DNA of 64,000 nt from Sinomonas atrocyanea (lineage in GTDB: Bacteria; Actinomycetota; Actinomycetes; Actinomycetales; Micrococcaceae). The DNA lies in contig NZ_JAUSTE010000008.1 in NCBI RefSeq assembly GCF_030812675.1, positions 143,305-207,304 on the forward strand. The letters are read 5' to 3'. A program made the translations under genes and the position numbers. Numbering within the stretch: position 1 is the stretch's first letter; every line of letters starts with the position of its first letter. This document shows positions 33,243 to 42,203 of this stretch, in pieces. The notes beneath the pieces are model-generated. The model did no database searches, was not told the DNA's origin, and saw only the letters and a program-made list of their open reading frames with translations.

Positions 33243-34103
33243 ATGGCCAAGATCGGCGTGCAGGCAATGATGCTCAAGGAGAGCTTCGCGGACATCGGGC
33301 CGTTCGAGACGCTCCGCAAGGTGGCGGAGATCGGCTACCGCGCCGTCGAGGTCTCCCAGATCCCCATGGACGGGCCGAATGTTGCCGAACTCGAGCGCTC
33401 CCGCGGGGAGCTGGGCATCGAGTTCGCCGCCCTGTCGGCCCAGCTCGACGGCGAGGCGGGAGCCACGCCGTACCCGCTCGCCGTGGACGTGGAGCGGGCA
33501 GCCTCCGACTGCGCCCGCCTCGGCACCGACATGCTCCGCATCGGCATGCTCCCCATGTCCGAGCTGCGCAGCGAGGACCGGGTGGTCGACTATGCCCGCC
33601 GCGTCGAGAAGGCAGCGCTGGCCCTCGCCGACCACGGCATCACCCTCTACTACCACAACCACCACGTCGACTTCGCCAAGATGGGCGGACGCTACGTGAT
33701 GGACATCCTCGCCGAGGAGGCGCCCAGCATCGGCCTCGAGGTGGATGTCCACTGGGTCCAGCGCGGCGGCCTCGACCCCGTGCGCACGCTGGCGAAGTAC
33801 GCCGGCCGCACCGCCATGGTCCACCTCAAGGACTACCGCATCGGCGCCCTGCCCGAGGAAGGCATCGCCGCCTACGAGGCGGGGGACTCCGAAGCGTTCC
33901 AGCGCCACTTCAAGGACGTGGTCCAGTTCGCCGAGGTAGGCGAGGGCAACCTGGACTTCGCGGCGATCGTGCCCGCCGCGGTCGACGCCGGCGCGCGCTA
34001 CCTCCTCGTCGAGCAGGACCTGCTCTACGGGCGGACCGTGTTCGAGGCCCTCACCACCTCCCACGACAACCTCGTCGCCCTCGGCTTCGGCGACCTCTTC
34101 TAG
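33243..34103 (+). CDS. TIM-barrel sugar isomerase/epimerase (1)
   Basis: Xylose-isomerase-like TIM barrel of 286 residues. Metal-site segments are ALADHGITLYYHNHHVDF, SIGLEVDVHWVQRGG, MVHLKDYRIG and LLVEQDLLYGR, which place His, Asp/Glu and His ligands at strand ends as in the AP-endonuclease-2 family. Members isomerise, epimerise or cleave keto-sugars. It is in an apparent operon, 12 bases before a second Gfo/Idh/MocA dehydrogenase, which suggests a joint oxidise-then-isomerise/lyase function. Confidence 0.85.
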   Translation: MAKIGVQAMMLKESFADIGPFETLRKVAEIGYRAVEVSQIPMDGPNVAELERSRGELGIEFAALSAQLDGEAGATPYPLAVDVERAASDCARLGTDMLRIGMLPMSELRSEDRVVDYARRVEKAALALADHGITLYYHNHHVDFAKMGGRYVMDILAEEAPSIGLEVDVHWVQRGGLDPVRTLAKYAGRTAMVHLKDYRIGALPEEGIAAYEAGDSEAFQRHFKDVVQFAEVGEGNLDFAAIVPAAVDAGARYLLVEQDLLYGRTVFEALTTSHDNLVALGFGDLF

Positions 34104-34115
34104 GAAGGCAGCAGC

Positions 34116-35279
34116 ATGAGCAGGAAAGTCCGCCTCGGCATCGTCGGGTTCGGCAACCAGGGCAGCCAGTACGCAGCACTCGTCGCGGATGGCCGGGTGC
34201 CGAACATCGAGATCGCCGCGATCGCCGACACGGATCCGGCGCGCCGCGAGCTCGCGGCGGAGCGGCACCCGGAGGCCGCGCTGTTCGACGACTATGCCGC
34301 GATGCTCGAGTCCGGGGCGGTCGAGGCCGTCGTGACGACCGTGCCCCACTACCTCCACCCGCAGATGGGCATCAAGGCACTCGAGCGCGGCATCCACGTG
34401 CTGGTCGAGAAGCCGGCCGGCGTGTACACCCGGCAGGTCCGCGAGCTCAACGAGTTCGCCGCGGGCAAGCCGGAGCTGACGTTCGCGATCATGTTCAACC
34501 AGCGCACCAACCCGCTCTACCGCCGGCTCAAGGAGATCGTCGAGGCGGGGGAGATCGGCGCGATCCGCCGCACCAACTGGATCATCACCACGTGGTACCG
34601 CCCGCAGGCGTACTACGACCAGAGCGACTGGCGCGCCACGTGGGGCGGCGAGGGCGGCGGCGTGCTCGTGAACCAGGCGCCCCACCAGCTCGACCTGTGG
34701 CAGTGGATCTGCGGCGTGCCCCAGCGGGTGTTCGCCAAGGCAGGCTTCGGCTTCCGGCGGAACATCTCGGTGGAGGACGAGGTCGTGGCGGTCGTCGACT
34801 ACGGCAGCGGTGCCACCGGGACGTTCACCACGGCGACCCACGAGCTGGTGGGCACGGACCGCTTCGAGATCACCGGCGACGCGGGCAAGATCGTGGTCAC
34901 AGACTCGAAGACCGCGGTCGTGACCCGCTACCGCCGCCCGGAACAGGAGATCAACGCGGGGATCCCGACCGAGGACATCTGGAAGATGACGAGCGACCAG
35001 TTCGACCCCAATGAGTACTACACGCACGAGACGCTCGAATTCGACACCGCCTGGGGCGGCCAGCACGCCACCGTCCTCGAGAACTTCGCCGCGAACATCC
35101 TCGATGGCACCCCGCTCATCGCGCCCGGAAGCGACGGGATCCTCGGCGTCCGGCTCGCCAACGCGATCCACCTCTCGGCCTGGACCGGCAAGGAGGTCAC
35201 GATGGACTTCGACGAGGGCGAGTTCCTGGCCGAGCTGAACAAGCGGATCGCCGAGGAGGGAAAGTTCCCCCAGCGCTGA
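34116..35279 (+). CDS. Gfo/Idh/MocA-family dehydrogenase (2)
   Basis: Oxidoreductase of 387 residues with Rossmann GIVGFGNQGSQYAALV, catalytic-Lys motif VLVEKPAGVYTRQVREL and GGGVLVNQAPHQLDLWQWICG. The extended C-terminus KMTSDQFDPNEYYTHETLEF is typical of the longer subgroup. It probably oxidises a glycoside or sugar acid with NAD. It follows the TIM-barrel gene directly and ends before a strong bidirectional hairpin. Confidence 0.88.
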   Translation: MSRKVRLGIVGFGNQGSQYAALVADGRVPNIEIAAIADTDPARRELAAERHPEAALFDDYAAMLESGAVEAVVTTVPHYLHPQMGIKALERGIHVLVEKPAGVYTRQVRELNEFAAGKPELTFAIMFNQRTNPLYRRLKEIVEAGEIGAIRRTNWIITTWYRPQAYYDQSDWRATWGGEGGGVLVNQAPHQLDLWQWICGVPQRVFAKAGFGFRRNISVEDEVVAVVDYGSGATGTFTTATHELVGTDRFEITGDAGKIVVTDSKTAVVTRYRRPEQEINAGIPTEDIWKMTSDQFDPNEYYTHETLEFDTAWGGQHATVLENFAANILDGTPLIAPGSDGILGVRLANAIHLSAWTGKEVTMDFDEGEFLAELNKRIAEEGKFPQR

Positions 35280-35287
35280 GGGGCTCC

Positions 35288-35332
35288 CCGGAGGGCGGCC
35301 AGGGGGCGCCAGCGCGCCGGGCCGCCCTCCGG
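35288..35332. terminator. Bidirectional terminator
   Basis: A perfect 13-bp inverted repeat CCGGAGGGCGGCC/GGCCGCCCTCCGG with a 19-base loop lies between the convergent ends of the dehydrogenase (35279) and the lacI gene (35339). Confidence 0.75.
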
Positions 35333-35338
35333 CGCGTG

Positions 35339-36379
35339 TCAGGCCAGCTTCGCCGGCCCTGTCGAGGCGCGCACCTGGAGATGGGTGGGCATGACGGCGA
35401 GCTTGCGCGGCGTGCCGCCATAAAGCGGATCGAGCTGGGCCAGCAGCATCGACACCGCGGTGCGGCCCGCCTGCTCGATGGGCGAGGAGATCGTGGTCAG
35501 CGGCGGGTTGCAGAAGTCCGCCCCGAAGATGTCGTCGCACCCCACGATGCTCACGTCCTCGGGAACGCGCACGCCGCGCTCGCGGAAGCGCTGGAGCATG
35601 CCGATCGCGATCAGGTCGTTGAACGCGATGAACGCGGTGGCGCCGGTGCCCAGGGCGGCGTCCGCGGCCGCGGCCCCGGAGAGCGTCTTGGGCGCGTAGG
35701 GGCCGATCCGCGTGACCTCGATGTTCCGGCGGGATGCGGCCTCCTGGATGGCCTGCCACCGGCGGTGCGTGGACCAGGAGCTGGTCGGGCCGCCCACGTA
35801 GGTGACCTTGGTGTGTCCGAGGGAGGCCAGGTGCTCGAGGGCCTGCACCATGGCGCCCGGGGTGTCGATGAGCACGGTGGGCGCGTCCGCCGTCGCCCGG
35901 TTGATGGTGACGAGCGGCTGCCTGCCGGCCACCTCGGCGAGCTGCGCATCGGTCAGGCGGGAGGCGGCGAGGATGATCCCGTCCGAGGTGCGGCGCAGCC
36001 TCCGGAGGGCGTCGAGCTCGACGTCGGTGGCTTCCTCGGTGTCGACGAGCAGCTGGGTGTAGCCGGCCGCCTTGAGCTGGTTCTGGGTGCCCCGGATGAT
36101 GTCGAAGTAGAACGGGTTCGTGACGTCCGGCACGAGCACGGCGATGGCTCCCGTGCGGCCGGAGCTGAGCCCCCGCGCCTGGGTCGAGGGCACGTAGTTG
36201 AGCTCCGCGGCGATCTTCTCGATCCGCTCCCGGGTGCGGGCGTTGACCCGCTGGGGATTCGACAGGGCGCGCGAGACGGTCGACGTCGCCACGCCGGCCC
36301 GCTCGGCGATGTCACGGATTGTCGGCATGCGCTGGTCGGCGCCCTCGGAGGCTGCCGGGGGGGCGCTCGTGTCACTCAT
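35339..36379 (-). CDS. LacI-family regulator of the sugar-acid island
   Basis: Repressor of 346 residues. The DNA-binding domain TIRDIAERAGVATSTVSRAL begins at about residue 19, with hinge STQARGLSSGRTGAIAVLVPD. The sensor domain contains NPFYFDIIRG and DVSIVGCDDIFGADFCNPPL. The ATG at 36379 is used, although MPTIRDI 17 codons later is possible. Operator O2 lies between it and the divergent ABC binding-protein gene, so it probably controls itself, that operon and the four other promoters with the same motif. The inducer is likely a uronate or keto-deoxy acid. Confidence 0.9.
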   Translation of the reverse strand: MSDTSAPPAASEGADQRMPTIRDIAERAGVATSTVSRALSNPQRVNARTRERIEKIAAELNYVPSTQARGLSSGRTGAIAVLVPDVTNPFYFDIIRGTQNQLKAAGYTQLLVDTEEATDVELDALRRLRRTSDGIILAASRLTDAQLAEVAGRQPLVTINRATADAPTVLIDTPGAMVQALEHLASLGHTKVTYVGGPTSSWSTHRRWQAIQEAASRRNIEVTRIGPYAPKTLSGAAAADAALGTGATAFIAFNDLIAIGMLQRFRERGVRVPEDVSIVGCDDIFGADFCNPPLTTISSPIEQAGRTAVSMLLAQLDPLYGGTPRKLAVMPTHLQVRASTGPAKLA

Positions 36380-36399
36380 GGCTCCATTCCAGCAGCACT

Positions 36400-36447
36400 G
36401 GCAACTTTTGGCAATCGCTTGCCGGTGTGTTCTCCTCTTCCTAGGCT
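36400..36447. promoter_or_regulatory. Island LacI operator O2 and promoter
   Basis: TGGCAATCGCTTGCCG (36409-36424) has its right half as the -35 TTGCCG (36419-36424). A 17-base spacer leads to the -10 TAGGCT (36442-36447) for the ABC operon. The extra GGCAA half-site is at 36400-36404. It lies between divergent lacI and ABC genes. Confidence 0.8.
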
Positions 36448-36520
36448 GAGGGTCATGGGAAGGGCCAGTGAGCTGGATCACAGTGCGTCCTGGCTCGCAA
36501 CGTACTCAAGGAGGAGACAT

Positions 36521-37873
36521 ATGCGAATCCGCAGCACGGCCACGGTGGCATCGCTCGCTGTCATGGCGTCCCTCGCCCTCGCCGCGTGCGGCTCGGGGTC
36601 GAGTGGAGGCTCGTCGTCCGGCGGGGCGGTGAACGGGGCGGGCAAGACGCTCGACGTCCTCGTGAACGTCAACACGAACTACCCGGAGCAGCAGAAGCAG
36701 TGGTTCACGGACACCGCCAAGAAGTTCAAGGACCAGACCGGCGCAGACCTCAAGTTCGAGACGTTCACCTCGGCGAACGACGAACTCACCCGGATCCAGA
36801 CCTCTGTGGTCTCCGGCCAGGGCCCGGATGTGTACTCGCTGGGCACGACCTTCACCCCCACCGCCTATGCCACGAACGCCTTCGTCACGCTCTCCGATGA
36901 CGACTGGAAGAAGGTCGGCGGGAAGGACCGCTTCAACCAGGCCGCGCTCGGGATCTCCGGCCCGGACAAGGACCACCTCGCGGGCATCCCGTTCGTGAGC
37001 CGGCCGTTCATCATGGCGTACAACAAGGACCTCCTCAAGGCGGCAGGGATCGACAAGCCGGCCACCACCTGGGACGGACTGCTCGACCAGGCCAAGAAGC
37101 TCACCGATCCGGCCAAGGGCCAGTACGGCATGGCCGTGGCCTACAAGGACAACTTCGATCCCTGGAAGTACATCTGGGCCATGTCGGTGCAGGCCGGCAA
37201 CCCCCTCGTGGACGGCAAGACCGCCAAGCTCGACGACCCGACGGTCCAGAAGGCCTACCAGACCTACTTCGGCTGGCTCACGAAGGACAAGGTGGTCAAC
37301 CCTGCTGCCGTGGGCTGGAGCAACAGCCAGGCGCTCGCGGACTTCGCGTCCGGCAAGTCTGCCTACTTCCTCATGACGACCACGACCTCGCTGCCGACGC
37401 TCGAGAAGTCCGCGATCAAGGACAAGTTCGAGTACTCGCTCATGCCGACCGTGGCGCCCGGTGAGACATCGTCGAAGTCCGACCAGCCGGCGGCCTCGAT
37501 CCTGTCCGGCGACAACCTCGTGGTCGCCGACTACTCGAAGAACAAGGACCTGGCCTTCGCGTACGTCAACCTCGTCACGAGCAAGGACGAGCAGCTCAAT
37601 TACCAGAAGACCTTCGGCGACCTGCCGGCCAACGCGGACGCCCTCGCCTCGCTGGGCAGTGCCCCGCACATGGCGGCGAGCACCCAGTCCGCCAAGGAGT
37701 CCAAGGCCACCCCGTTCACCGGCGCGTGGGGCGACATCCAGCTCGCCCTGCTCAACGTGACGGTGCAGTCCCTGCCCGACCTTGCCTCGGGGAACGTCTC
37801 GGATGCCGCTCTGAGCCAGCGCATCAAGGACGCCCAGACCAAGTCCCAGCAGTCCCTCGACAGGGCCAAGTGA
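36521..37873 (+). CDS. Sugar ABC transporter substrate-binding lipoprotein (island)
   Basis: Family-1 solute-binding protein of 450 residues with lipobox LAAC (Cys23) and a Gly/Ser linker. The mature domain begins KTLDVLVNVNTNYPEQQKQW and shows RPFIMAYNKDLLKAAGI and FASGKSAYFLMTTTTS. The ATG follows GAGGAGA. Being in an operon with uronate genes and the LacI site, it probably binds a uronide, oligogalacturonide or sugar acid. It is followed by two permeases; again no ATPase gene is present. Confidence 0.9.
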   Translation: MRIRSTATVASLAVMASLALAACGSGSSGGSSSGGAVNGAGKTLDVLVNVNTNYPEQQKQWFTDTAKKFKDQTGADLKFETFTSANDELTRIQTSVVSGQGPDVYSLGTTFTPTAYATNAFVTLSDDDWKKVGGKDRFNQAALGISGPDKDHLAGIPFVSRPFIMAYNKDLLKAAGIDKPATTWDGLLDQAKKLTDPAKGQYGMAVAYKDNFDPWKYIWAMSVQAGNPLVDGKTAKLDDPTVQKAYQTYFGWLTKDKVVNPAAVGWSNSQALADFASGKSAYFLMTTTTSLPTLEKSAIKDKFEYSLMPTVAPGETSSKSDQPAASILSGDNLVVADYSKNKDLAFAYVNLVTSKDEQLNYQKTFGDLPANADALASLGSAPHMAASTQSAKESKATPFTGAWGDIQLALLNVTVQSLPDLASGNVSDAALSQRIKDAQTKSQQSLDRAK

Positions 37874-37891
37874 GAGAGCGGGACCTCCCGC

Positions 37892-38929
37892 GTGACTGAC
37901 ATGAGCACTGCAAGCACCCCGAAGCCGGAGACCCGGCCGGCCGTACCCGCGGCCGGCCGGGGCGCCCGGCGCCCCCACCCCGCCGATCCGGGCGCCGCCG
38001 TCCGCGAGGAGCGCACCCCGCGCCCTCCGCGCCGACGCGGCCTCTCCGAGCGGAACCGTCCCCTGTGGATGCTCCTGCCCGGAGGCATCCTGATGACCAT
38101 CGTCATCCTGGTCCCCCTCGCCCTGGGCATCTTCATGTCCGCGCTCGACCTCGACCAGTACACGCTGCGCAAGTGGGTCTCCGCGCCGTTCATCGGTGCC
38201 GCCAACTACATCGAGGCCGTCACCCAGACCGAGCTGTTCCACGCCGTCTGGCTCAGCGTCTCCTACTCGTTCATCGCCACCGTCCTCGCGCTGCCGATCG
38301 GCATCGCGGCCGCCGTGGCGACGCAGAACGCCTTCAGGGGCCGCGCGGTCGTGCGCTCCGTCTTCCTCATTCCGTACGTGCTGCCCTCGTTCGTCGTGGC
38401 GACCGTGTGGCGCACGATGTTCCAGCCGCAGGGGGTGGTGGACCACTCCTTCGGCGCCTTCGGGATCGATCCGGGGCTGTGGCTCAACGGCCCCAACACG
38501 TACTGGGCCCTCATCTTCGTCCAGCTCTGGGCGTCCTGGCCGTTCGTCTACCTGCTCGCCCTCGCGGGCCTGCAGTCCGTGGACCACGAGGTGCACGAGG
38601 CCGCCGCCCTCGACGGGGCACTGTGGTGGACCAAGCTGCGGTACGTGGTCTTCCCCTACCTCAAGGGCCCGGTGTCGCTCGCCTTCATCATCGGGATGCT
38701 CAACCACATCAACAACTTCACCCTCCCGTTCGTCCTCTTCGGCATCCCCGCCCCCCACGATGTGGAGCTCCTGCCCGTCCTGACCTACGTGACGAGCTTC
38801 CAGAGCTTCCGCTTCGGTCTCAGCGCGGCCATGGCGGTCGTCTCGCTGATCCTCATCCTCATCCCGCTGTTCATCTACCTGCGCGCCGTCAAGCTCGACG
38901 ACGCCGAAGCCCCGGGAGGCCGCAAGTGA
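37892..38929 (+). CDS. Sugar ABC transporter permease (MalF type, island)
   Basis: Permease of 345 residues with a proline-rich cytosolic N-terminus of about 50 residues and six core helices. The EAA loop is EVHEAAALDGALWWTKLRYVVFPYL. The GTG at 37892 is used; an ATG lies three codons later. Its stop overlaps the next GTG. Confidence 0.9.
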   Translation: MTDMSTASTPKPETRPAVPAAGRGARRPHPADPGAAVREERTPRPPRRRGLSERNRPLWMLLPGGILMTIVILVPLALGIFMSALDLDQYTLRKWVSAPFIGAANYIEAVTQTELFHAVWLSVSYSFIATVLALPIGIAAAVATQNAFRGRAVVRSVFLIPYVLPSFVVATVWRTMFQPQGVVDHSFGAFGIDPGLWLNGPNTYWALIFVQLWASWPFVYLLALAGLQSVDHEVHEAAALDGALWWTKLRYVVFPYLKGPVSLAFIIGMLNHINNFTLPFVLFGIPAPHDVELLPVLTYVTSFQSFRFGLSAAMAVVSLILILIPLFIYLRAVKLDDAEAPGGRK

Positions 38930-39852
38930 CCCTCTCACAGTCCGCCACCAGGGCCGTCACCCCCGGCGGCCTCGTCGACAGGCCGGGTTCACGCCAGCAG
39001 TCGGAGGTCACCCGCCTCCTGCCCGTGTGGGTGATCGCGCTCGTCATCGCGGCGATCGGCCTGTTCGTCCTGGCACCGCTGCTGTACATCTTCCTCGCGA
39101 GCATCAACTCGGACATCTCCGTGGCCCGCGGCGACTTCTGGCCGGCCGAGTTCACCCTCGAGAACTACTCGAAGATCTGGTCCAGCGTGGGCCTCGCGAA
39201 CGCCCTGACCAACTCGATCATCGCCGCCGGAGCCACCGCGGTCATCTCCGCGGTCCTCGCCATCGGGACGGCCTACGTGCTCGTGCGGTACCAGTTCTTC
39301 GGCCGCCTCACCATCCTGCGCGCCCTGCTGGGCCTGCAGTCCGTGCCGGGCACCCTGCTCGTCCTGCCGGTGTTCGTGCTGTTCTCCTCGGCAGCCACCA
39401 CCCTGGGCATCACGGTGATCGGCACCCGCTGGGGCCTCATCGTCACGTACCTCACGTTCGCGCTCCCGTTCTCCACCTGGGTCATGGTCACCTACCTGCG
39501 CGGGCTGCCGAAGGAACTCGAGGAGGCGGCGAGGATCGACGGTGCCAGCAACCTGGGCATCCTGACCAGGATCATCCTGCCGCTGAGCTGGCCCGGGATC
39601 ATCGTCTCCGCCATCTTCGCCTTCCTGCTCGGCTGGAACGACGTGCTCTTCGCCTCGGTCATGACCCGGCCGGACACCCAGACCGCAGCCGTCGCGCTGC
39701 AGATCTTCGCCACCGGGACGGAGGGCGGGGCCATCCCGTTCTACGGCCAGATGATGGCGGCCTCGCTCGTCTGCGCGGCCCCGGTGGTGATCCTCTACCT
39801 GTTCTTCCAGAAGTACCTAGTGGGCGGCCTGACCGCCGGAGGAGTGAAGTGA
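38926..39852 (+). CDS. Sugar ABC transporter permease (MalG type, island)
   Basis: Permease of 308 residues with six helices. The EAA loop is ELEEAARIDGASNLGILTRIILPLS, and the C-terminus is QKYLVGGLTAGGVK. It starts with GTG overlapping the previous stop and overlaps the next gene in the same way. Confidence 0.9.
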   Translation: MTLSQSATRAVTPGGLVDRPGSRQQSEVTRLLPVWVIALVIAAIGLFVLAPLLYIFLASINSDISVARGDFWPAEFTLENYSKIWSSVGLANALTNSIIAAGATAVISAVLAIGTAYVLVRYQFFGRLTILRALLGLQSVPGTLLVLPVFVLFSSAATTLGITVIGTRWGLIVTYLTFALPFSTWVMVTYLRGLPKELEEAARIDGASNLGILTRIILPLSWPGIIVSAIFAFLLGWNDVLFASVMTRPDTQTAAVALQIFATGTEGGAIPFYGQMMAASLVCAAPVVILYLFFQKYLVGGLTAGGVK

Positions 39853-40706
39853 GCATCCAGGGAAGCCAAGCAGCGGCACTGCGCTGGGACCTGTCCGGGT
39901 TCGGCGACGAGATCGACGACGACCCGCGCGTCCAGGCCGCGGTCATGCGGGCCCTCGGCGCGAGCCACATCGAGGTCCGCAGCGCGTGGGGCACCAACAT
40001 CGTGGACCTGTCCGAGGAACAGCTGGCCCAACTCAAGGGCGTCCTCGACGAGGCAGGCCTGAATGTCTCCGCGATCGCCTCGCCGATCGGCAAGGTGGAC
40101 GTGGAGCTGCCCGTCGAGCACGAGGTCGAGCGCCTGGGCCGGGCCCTCCGCGCCGCGGAAGTCCTCGGTGCCCCCTACATCCGCATCTTCTCCTTCTACT
40201 ACGAGGGGAAGGCCCCCGAGCAGGTCCGCGAGGCGGTGATCGAGCGCATGGCCGCGCTCGCCCGGCGCGCGGAGGGCACGGGCGTCACGCTCGTGCACGA
40301 GAACGAGAAGGACATCTTCGGCGACATCCCGTCCCGCGTCGCGGACATCGTCACGAGCGTGGGCTCTCCGGCGCTCAAGCTCGCGTGGGATCCCGCGAAC
40401 TTCGTCCAGGTCGGCGTCAAGCCGTTCACCGAGGGCTACGAGCTCCTGCGCCCGCACGTGGTCTACCTCCAGGTCAAGGACGCGCTCTTCGCGGACGGCA
40501 GCGTGGTCCCCGCTGGGGAGGGCGACGGCGAGGTGCTCCGCACGGTCGAGGCCCTGCGCGACAGCGGGTACACCGGCTTCGCCTCGCTCGAGCCGCACCT
40601 GGCCGAGGCGTTCTCGCTGGGCGGGTTCAGTGGGCCCTACGCCTTCGGGGTGGCCGCCCGGGCCTTCGCGAAGGTCCTCGAGGCCGCCGGCGTCGAAGCG
40701 GGCTGA
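39849..40706 (+). CDS. TIM-barrel sugar isomerase/epimerase (2)
   Basis: Xylose-isomerase-like TIM barrel of 285 residues. It has WDLSGFGDEIDDDP at the start, then PYIRIFSFYYEGKAP, TLVHENEKDIFGD, LKLAWDPANFVQVG, VVYLQVKDA and FASLEPHL, giving Glu/Asp/His metal ligands at strand ends. It is translationally coupled to the ABC permease (GTGA) and followed by uxaC, so it probably acts on the imported compound. The reaction is unknown. Confidence 0.83.
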   Translation: MSIQGSQAAALRWDLSGFGDEIDDDPRVQAAVMRALGASHIEVRSAWGTNIVDLSEEQLAQLKGVLDEAGLNVSAIASPIGKVDVELPVEHEVERLGRALRAAEVLGAPYIRIFSFYYEGKAPEQVREAVIERMAALARRAEGTGVTLVHENEKDIFGDIPSRVADIVTSVGSPALKLAWDPANFVQVGVKPFTEGYELLRPHVVYLQVKDALFADGSVVPAGEGDGEVLRTVEALRDSGYTGFASLEPHLAEAFSLGGFSGPYAFGVAARAFAKVLEAAGVEAG

Positions 40707-40755
40707 CAGCGCCGCGAGAGACCGACAGACCAGCGCACAGAGAAGAGAAGCACCC

Positions 40756-42177
40756 ATGAGCCAGTCCATCGCCACCCATCCGGACCGCCTCCTGCCGGCA
40801 GACCCCGGAACCCGGGCGATTGCGCGCGAGCTGCTCGCCGAGGTCGAGCACCTGCCGCTCATCTCCCCGCACGGCCACGTGCCCGCGGAGATGCTTGCGG
40901 AGGACACCCCGTTCCCCGACCCCACGGCCCTCCTGGTCAGCCCGGACCACTACGTCACCCGGCTCATCCACGCCGGAGGGGTGGGCCTCGACCAGCTCCG
41001 CGTGGGCCCCGGGCCCCACGGCACGGACTCGCGCAGCGCGTGGCGGCACTTCGCCGCCGCGTGGCCGCTCTTCGACGGGACCGCCTCGGGCTACTGGATC
41101 CGCAGCGAGTTCGAGCACGTCTTCGGCCTCTCCGCCGAGACCGTGGACTCCTTCGGCGCCGAGACGGCGGACACCGTGTACGACGCGATCGCGGCGAAGC
41201 TCGCCGAGCCGTCCTTCCGGCCGCGCCAGCTCTTCAAGGACTTCGGCCTCGAGGTCCTCGCCACGACCGACGACCCGCTCGACGCCCTCGAGGCGCACCG
41301 GCTCCTGGCCAAGGACGAGTCGTTCACCGGGCGCGTCCTGCCGACCTTCCGCCCCGACCCCTACCTCAACGTGGCCCACCCCGAGTGGGCCGGGCGGGTG
41401 GACCGGCTCACGGCGGAGGCGGGCGACGGCGTCGACGGCTACGCGGGCTACCTCCGGGCGCTGGAGAACCGGCGCCGCTACTTCGTCGAGAACGGCGCGG
41501 TCTCCGCCGACCACGGCGTCCGCACGCCGCTCACGCTCAAGCTCGACGCCGCGGAGGCCGCGGCGCTGTTCGCCAAGGCCCGCCGCGGCGAGGCGACCGC
41601 GGCGGACCGCGACGCGTTCGAGGCGCACATGATGTACGAGATGGCCCGGATGAGCGTCGAGGACGGGCTCGTGATGACGGTCCACCCCGGCTCGTTCCGC
41701 AACCACCACACCGCGACGTTCGAGAAGTTCGGCGCGGACACCGGCCACGACATCCCCTTCGCGGTGCACTACACCGAGGGCATCCGCCCGCTCCTGGAGG
41801 ACTTCGGCACCGCCAAGGACTTCCACCTCGTCCTGTTCACCCTCGACGAGACGGTCTTCAGCCGGGAGCTCGCCCCGCTGGCCGGCTTCTACCCCTCCGT
41901 GTACGTGGGCGCCCCCTGGTGGTTCCTCGACGCGCCGGACTCGATCCTGCGCTTCCGCTCGGCCGTCACCGAGACCACCGGCTTCACCCGGACCTCGGGG
42001 TTCATCGACGACACCCGCGCGTTCTGCTCGATTCCCGCCCGGCACAACATGAGCCGCCGCATGGACTCGGCCTTCCTCGCGAAGCTCGTCGCGGAGCACC
42101 GCATCACCGAGGGCCGGGCCCACGAGATCATCGTGGACCTGGTCGACGGGTCGCCGCGGCGCGTCTTCAAGCTCTAG
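40756..42177 (+). CDS. uxaC: Glucuronate isomerase
   Basis: Isomerises D-glucuronate to D-fructuronate and D-galacturonate to D-tagaturonate. At 473 residues it has the full family length. The metal-binding HGHVPAEM motif near residue 39, WRHFAAAWPLFDGTASGYWI, TFRPDPYLNVAHPEW and the C-terminal DDTRAFCSIPARHNMSRRMD are conserved. The ATG at 40756 follows GAAGAGAAG. It is located between the transporter genes and uxuB. Confidence 0.93.
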   Translation: MSQSIATHPDRLLPADPGTRAIARELLAEVEHLPLISPHGHVPAEMLAEDTPFPDPTALLVSPDHYVTRLIHAGGVGLDQLRVGPGPHGTDSRSAWRHFAAAWPLFDGTASGYWIRSEFEHVFGLSAETVDSFGAETADTVYDAIAAKLAEPSFRPRQLFKDFGLEVLATTDDPLDALEAHRLLAKDESFTGRVLPTFRPDPYLNVAHPEWAGRVDRLTAEAGDGVDGYAGYLRALENRRRYFVENGAVSADHGVRTPLTLKLDAAEAAALFAKARRGEATAADRDAFEAHMMYEMARMSVEDGLVMTVHPGSFRNHHTATFEKFGADTGHDIPFAVHYTEGIRPLLEDFGTAKDFHLVLFTLDETVFSRELAPLAGFYPSVYVGAPWWFLDAPDSILRFRSAVTETTGFTRTSGFIDDTRAFCSIPARHNMSRRMDSAFLAKLVAEHRITEGRAHEIIVDLVDGSPRRVFKL

Positions 42178-42203
42178 CTCCCAGTCCCGAAAGGGGAATC
42201 CCC

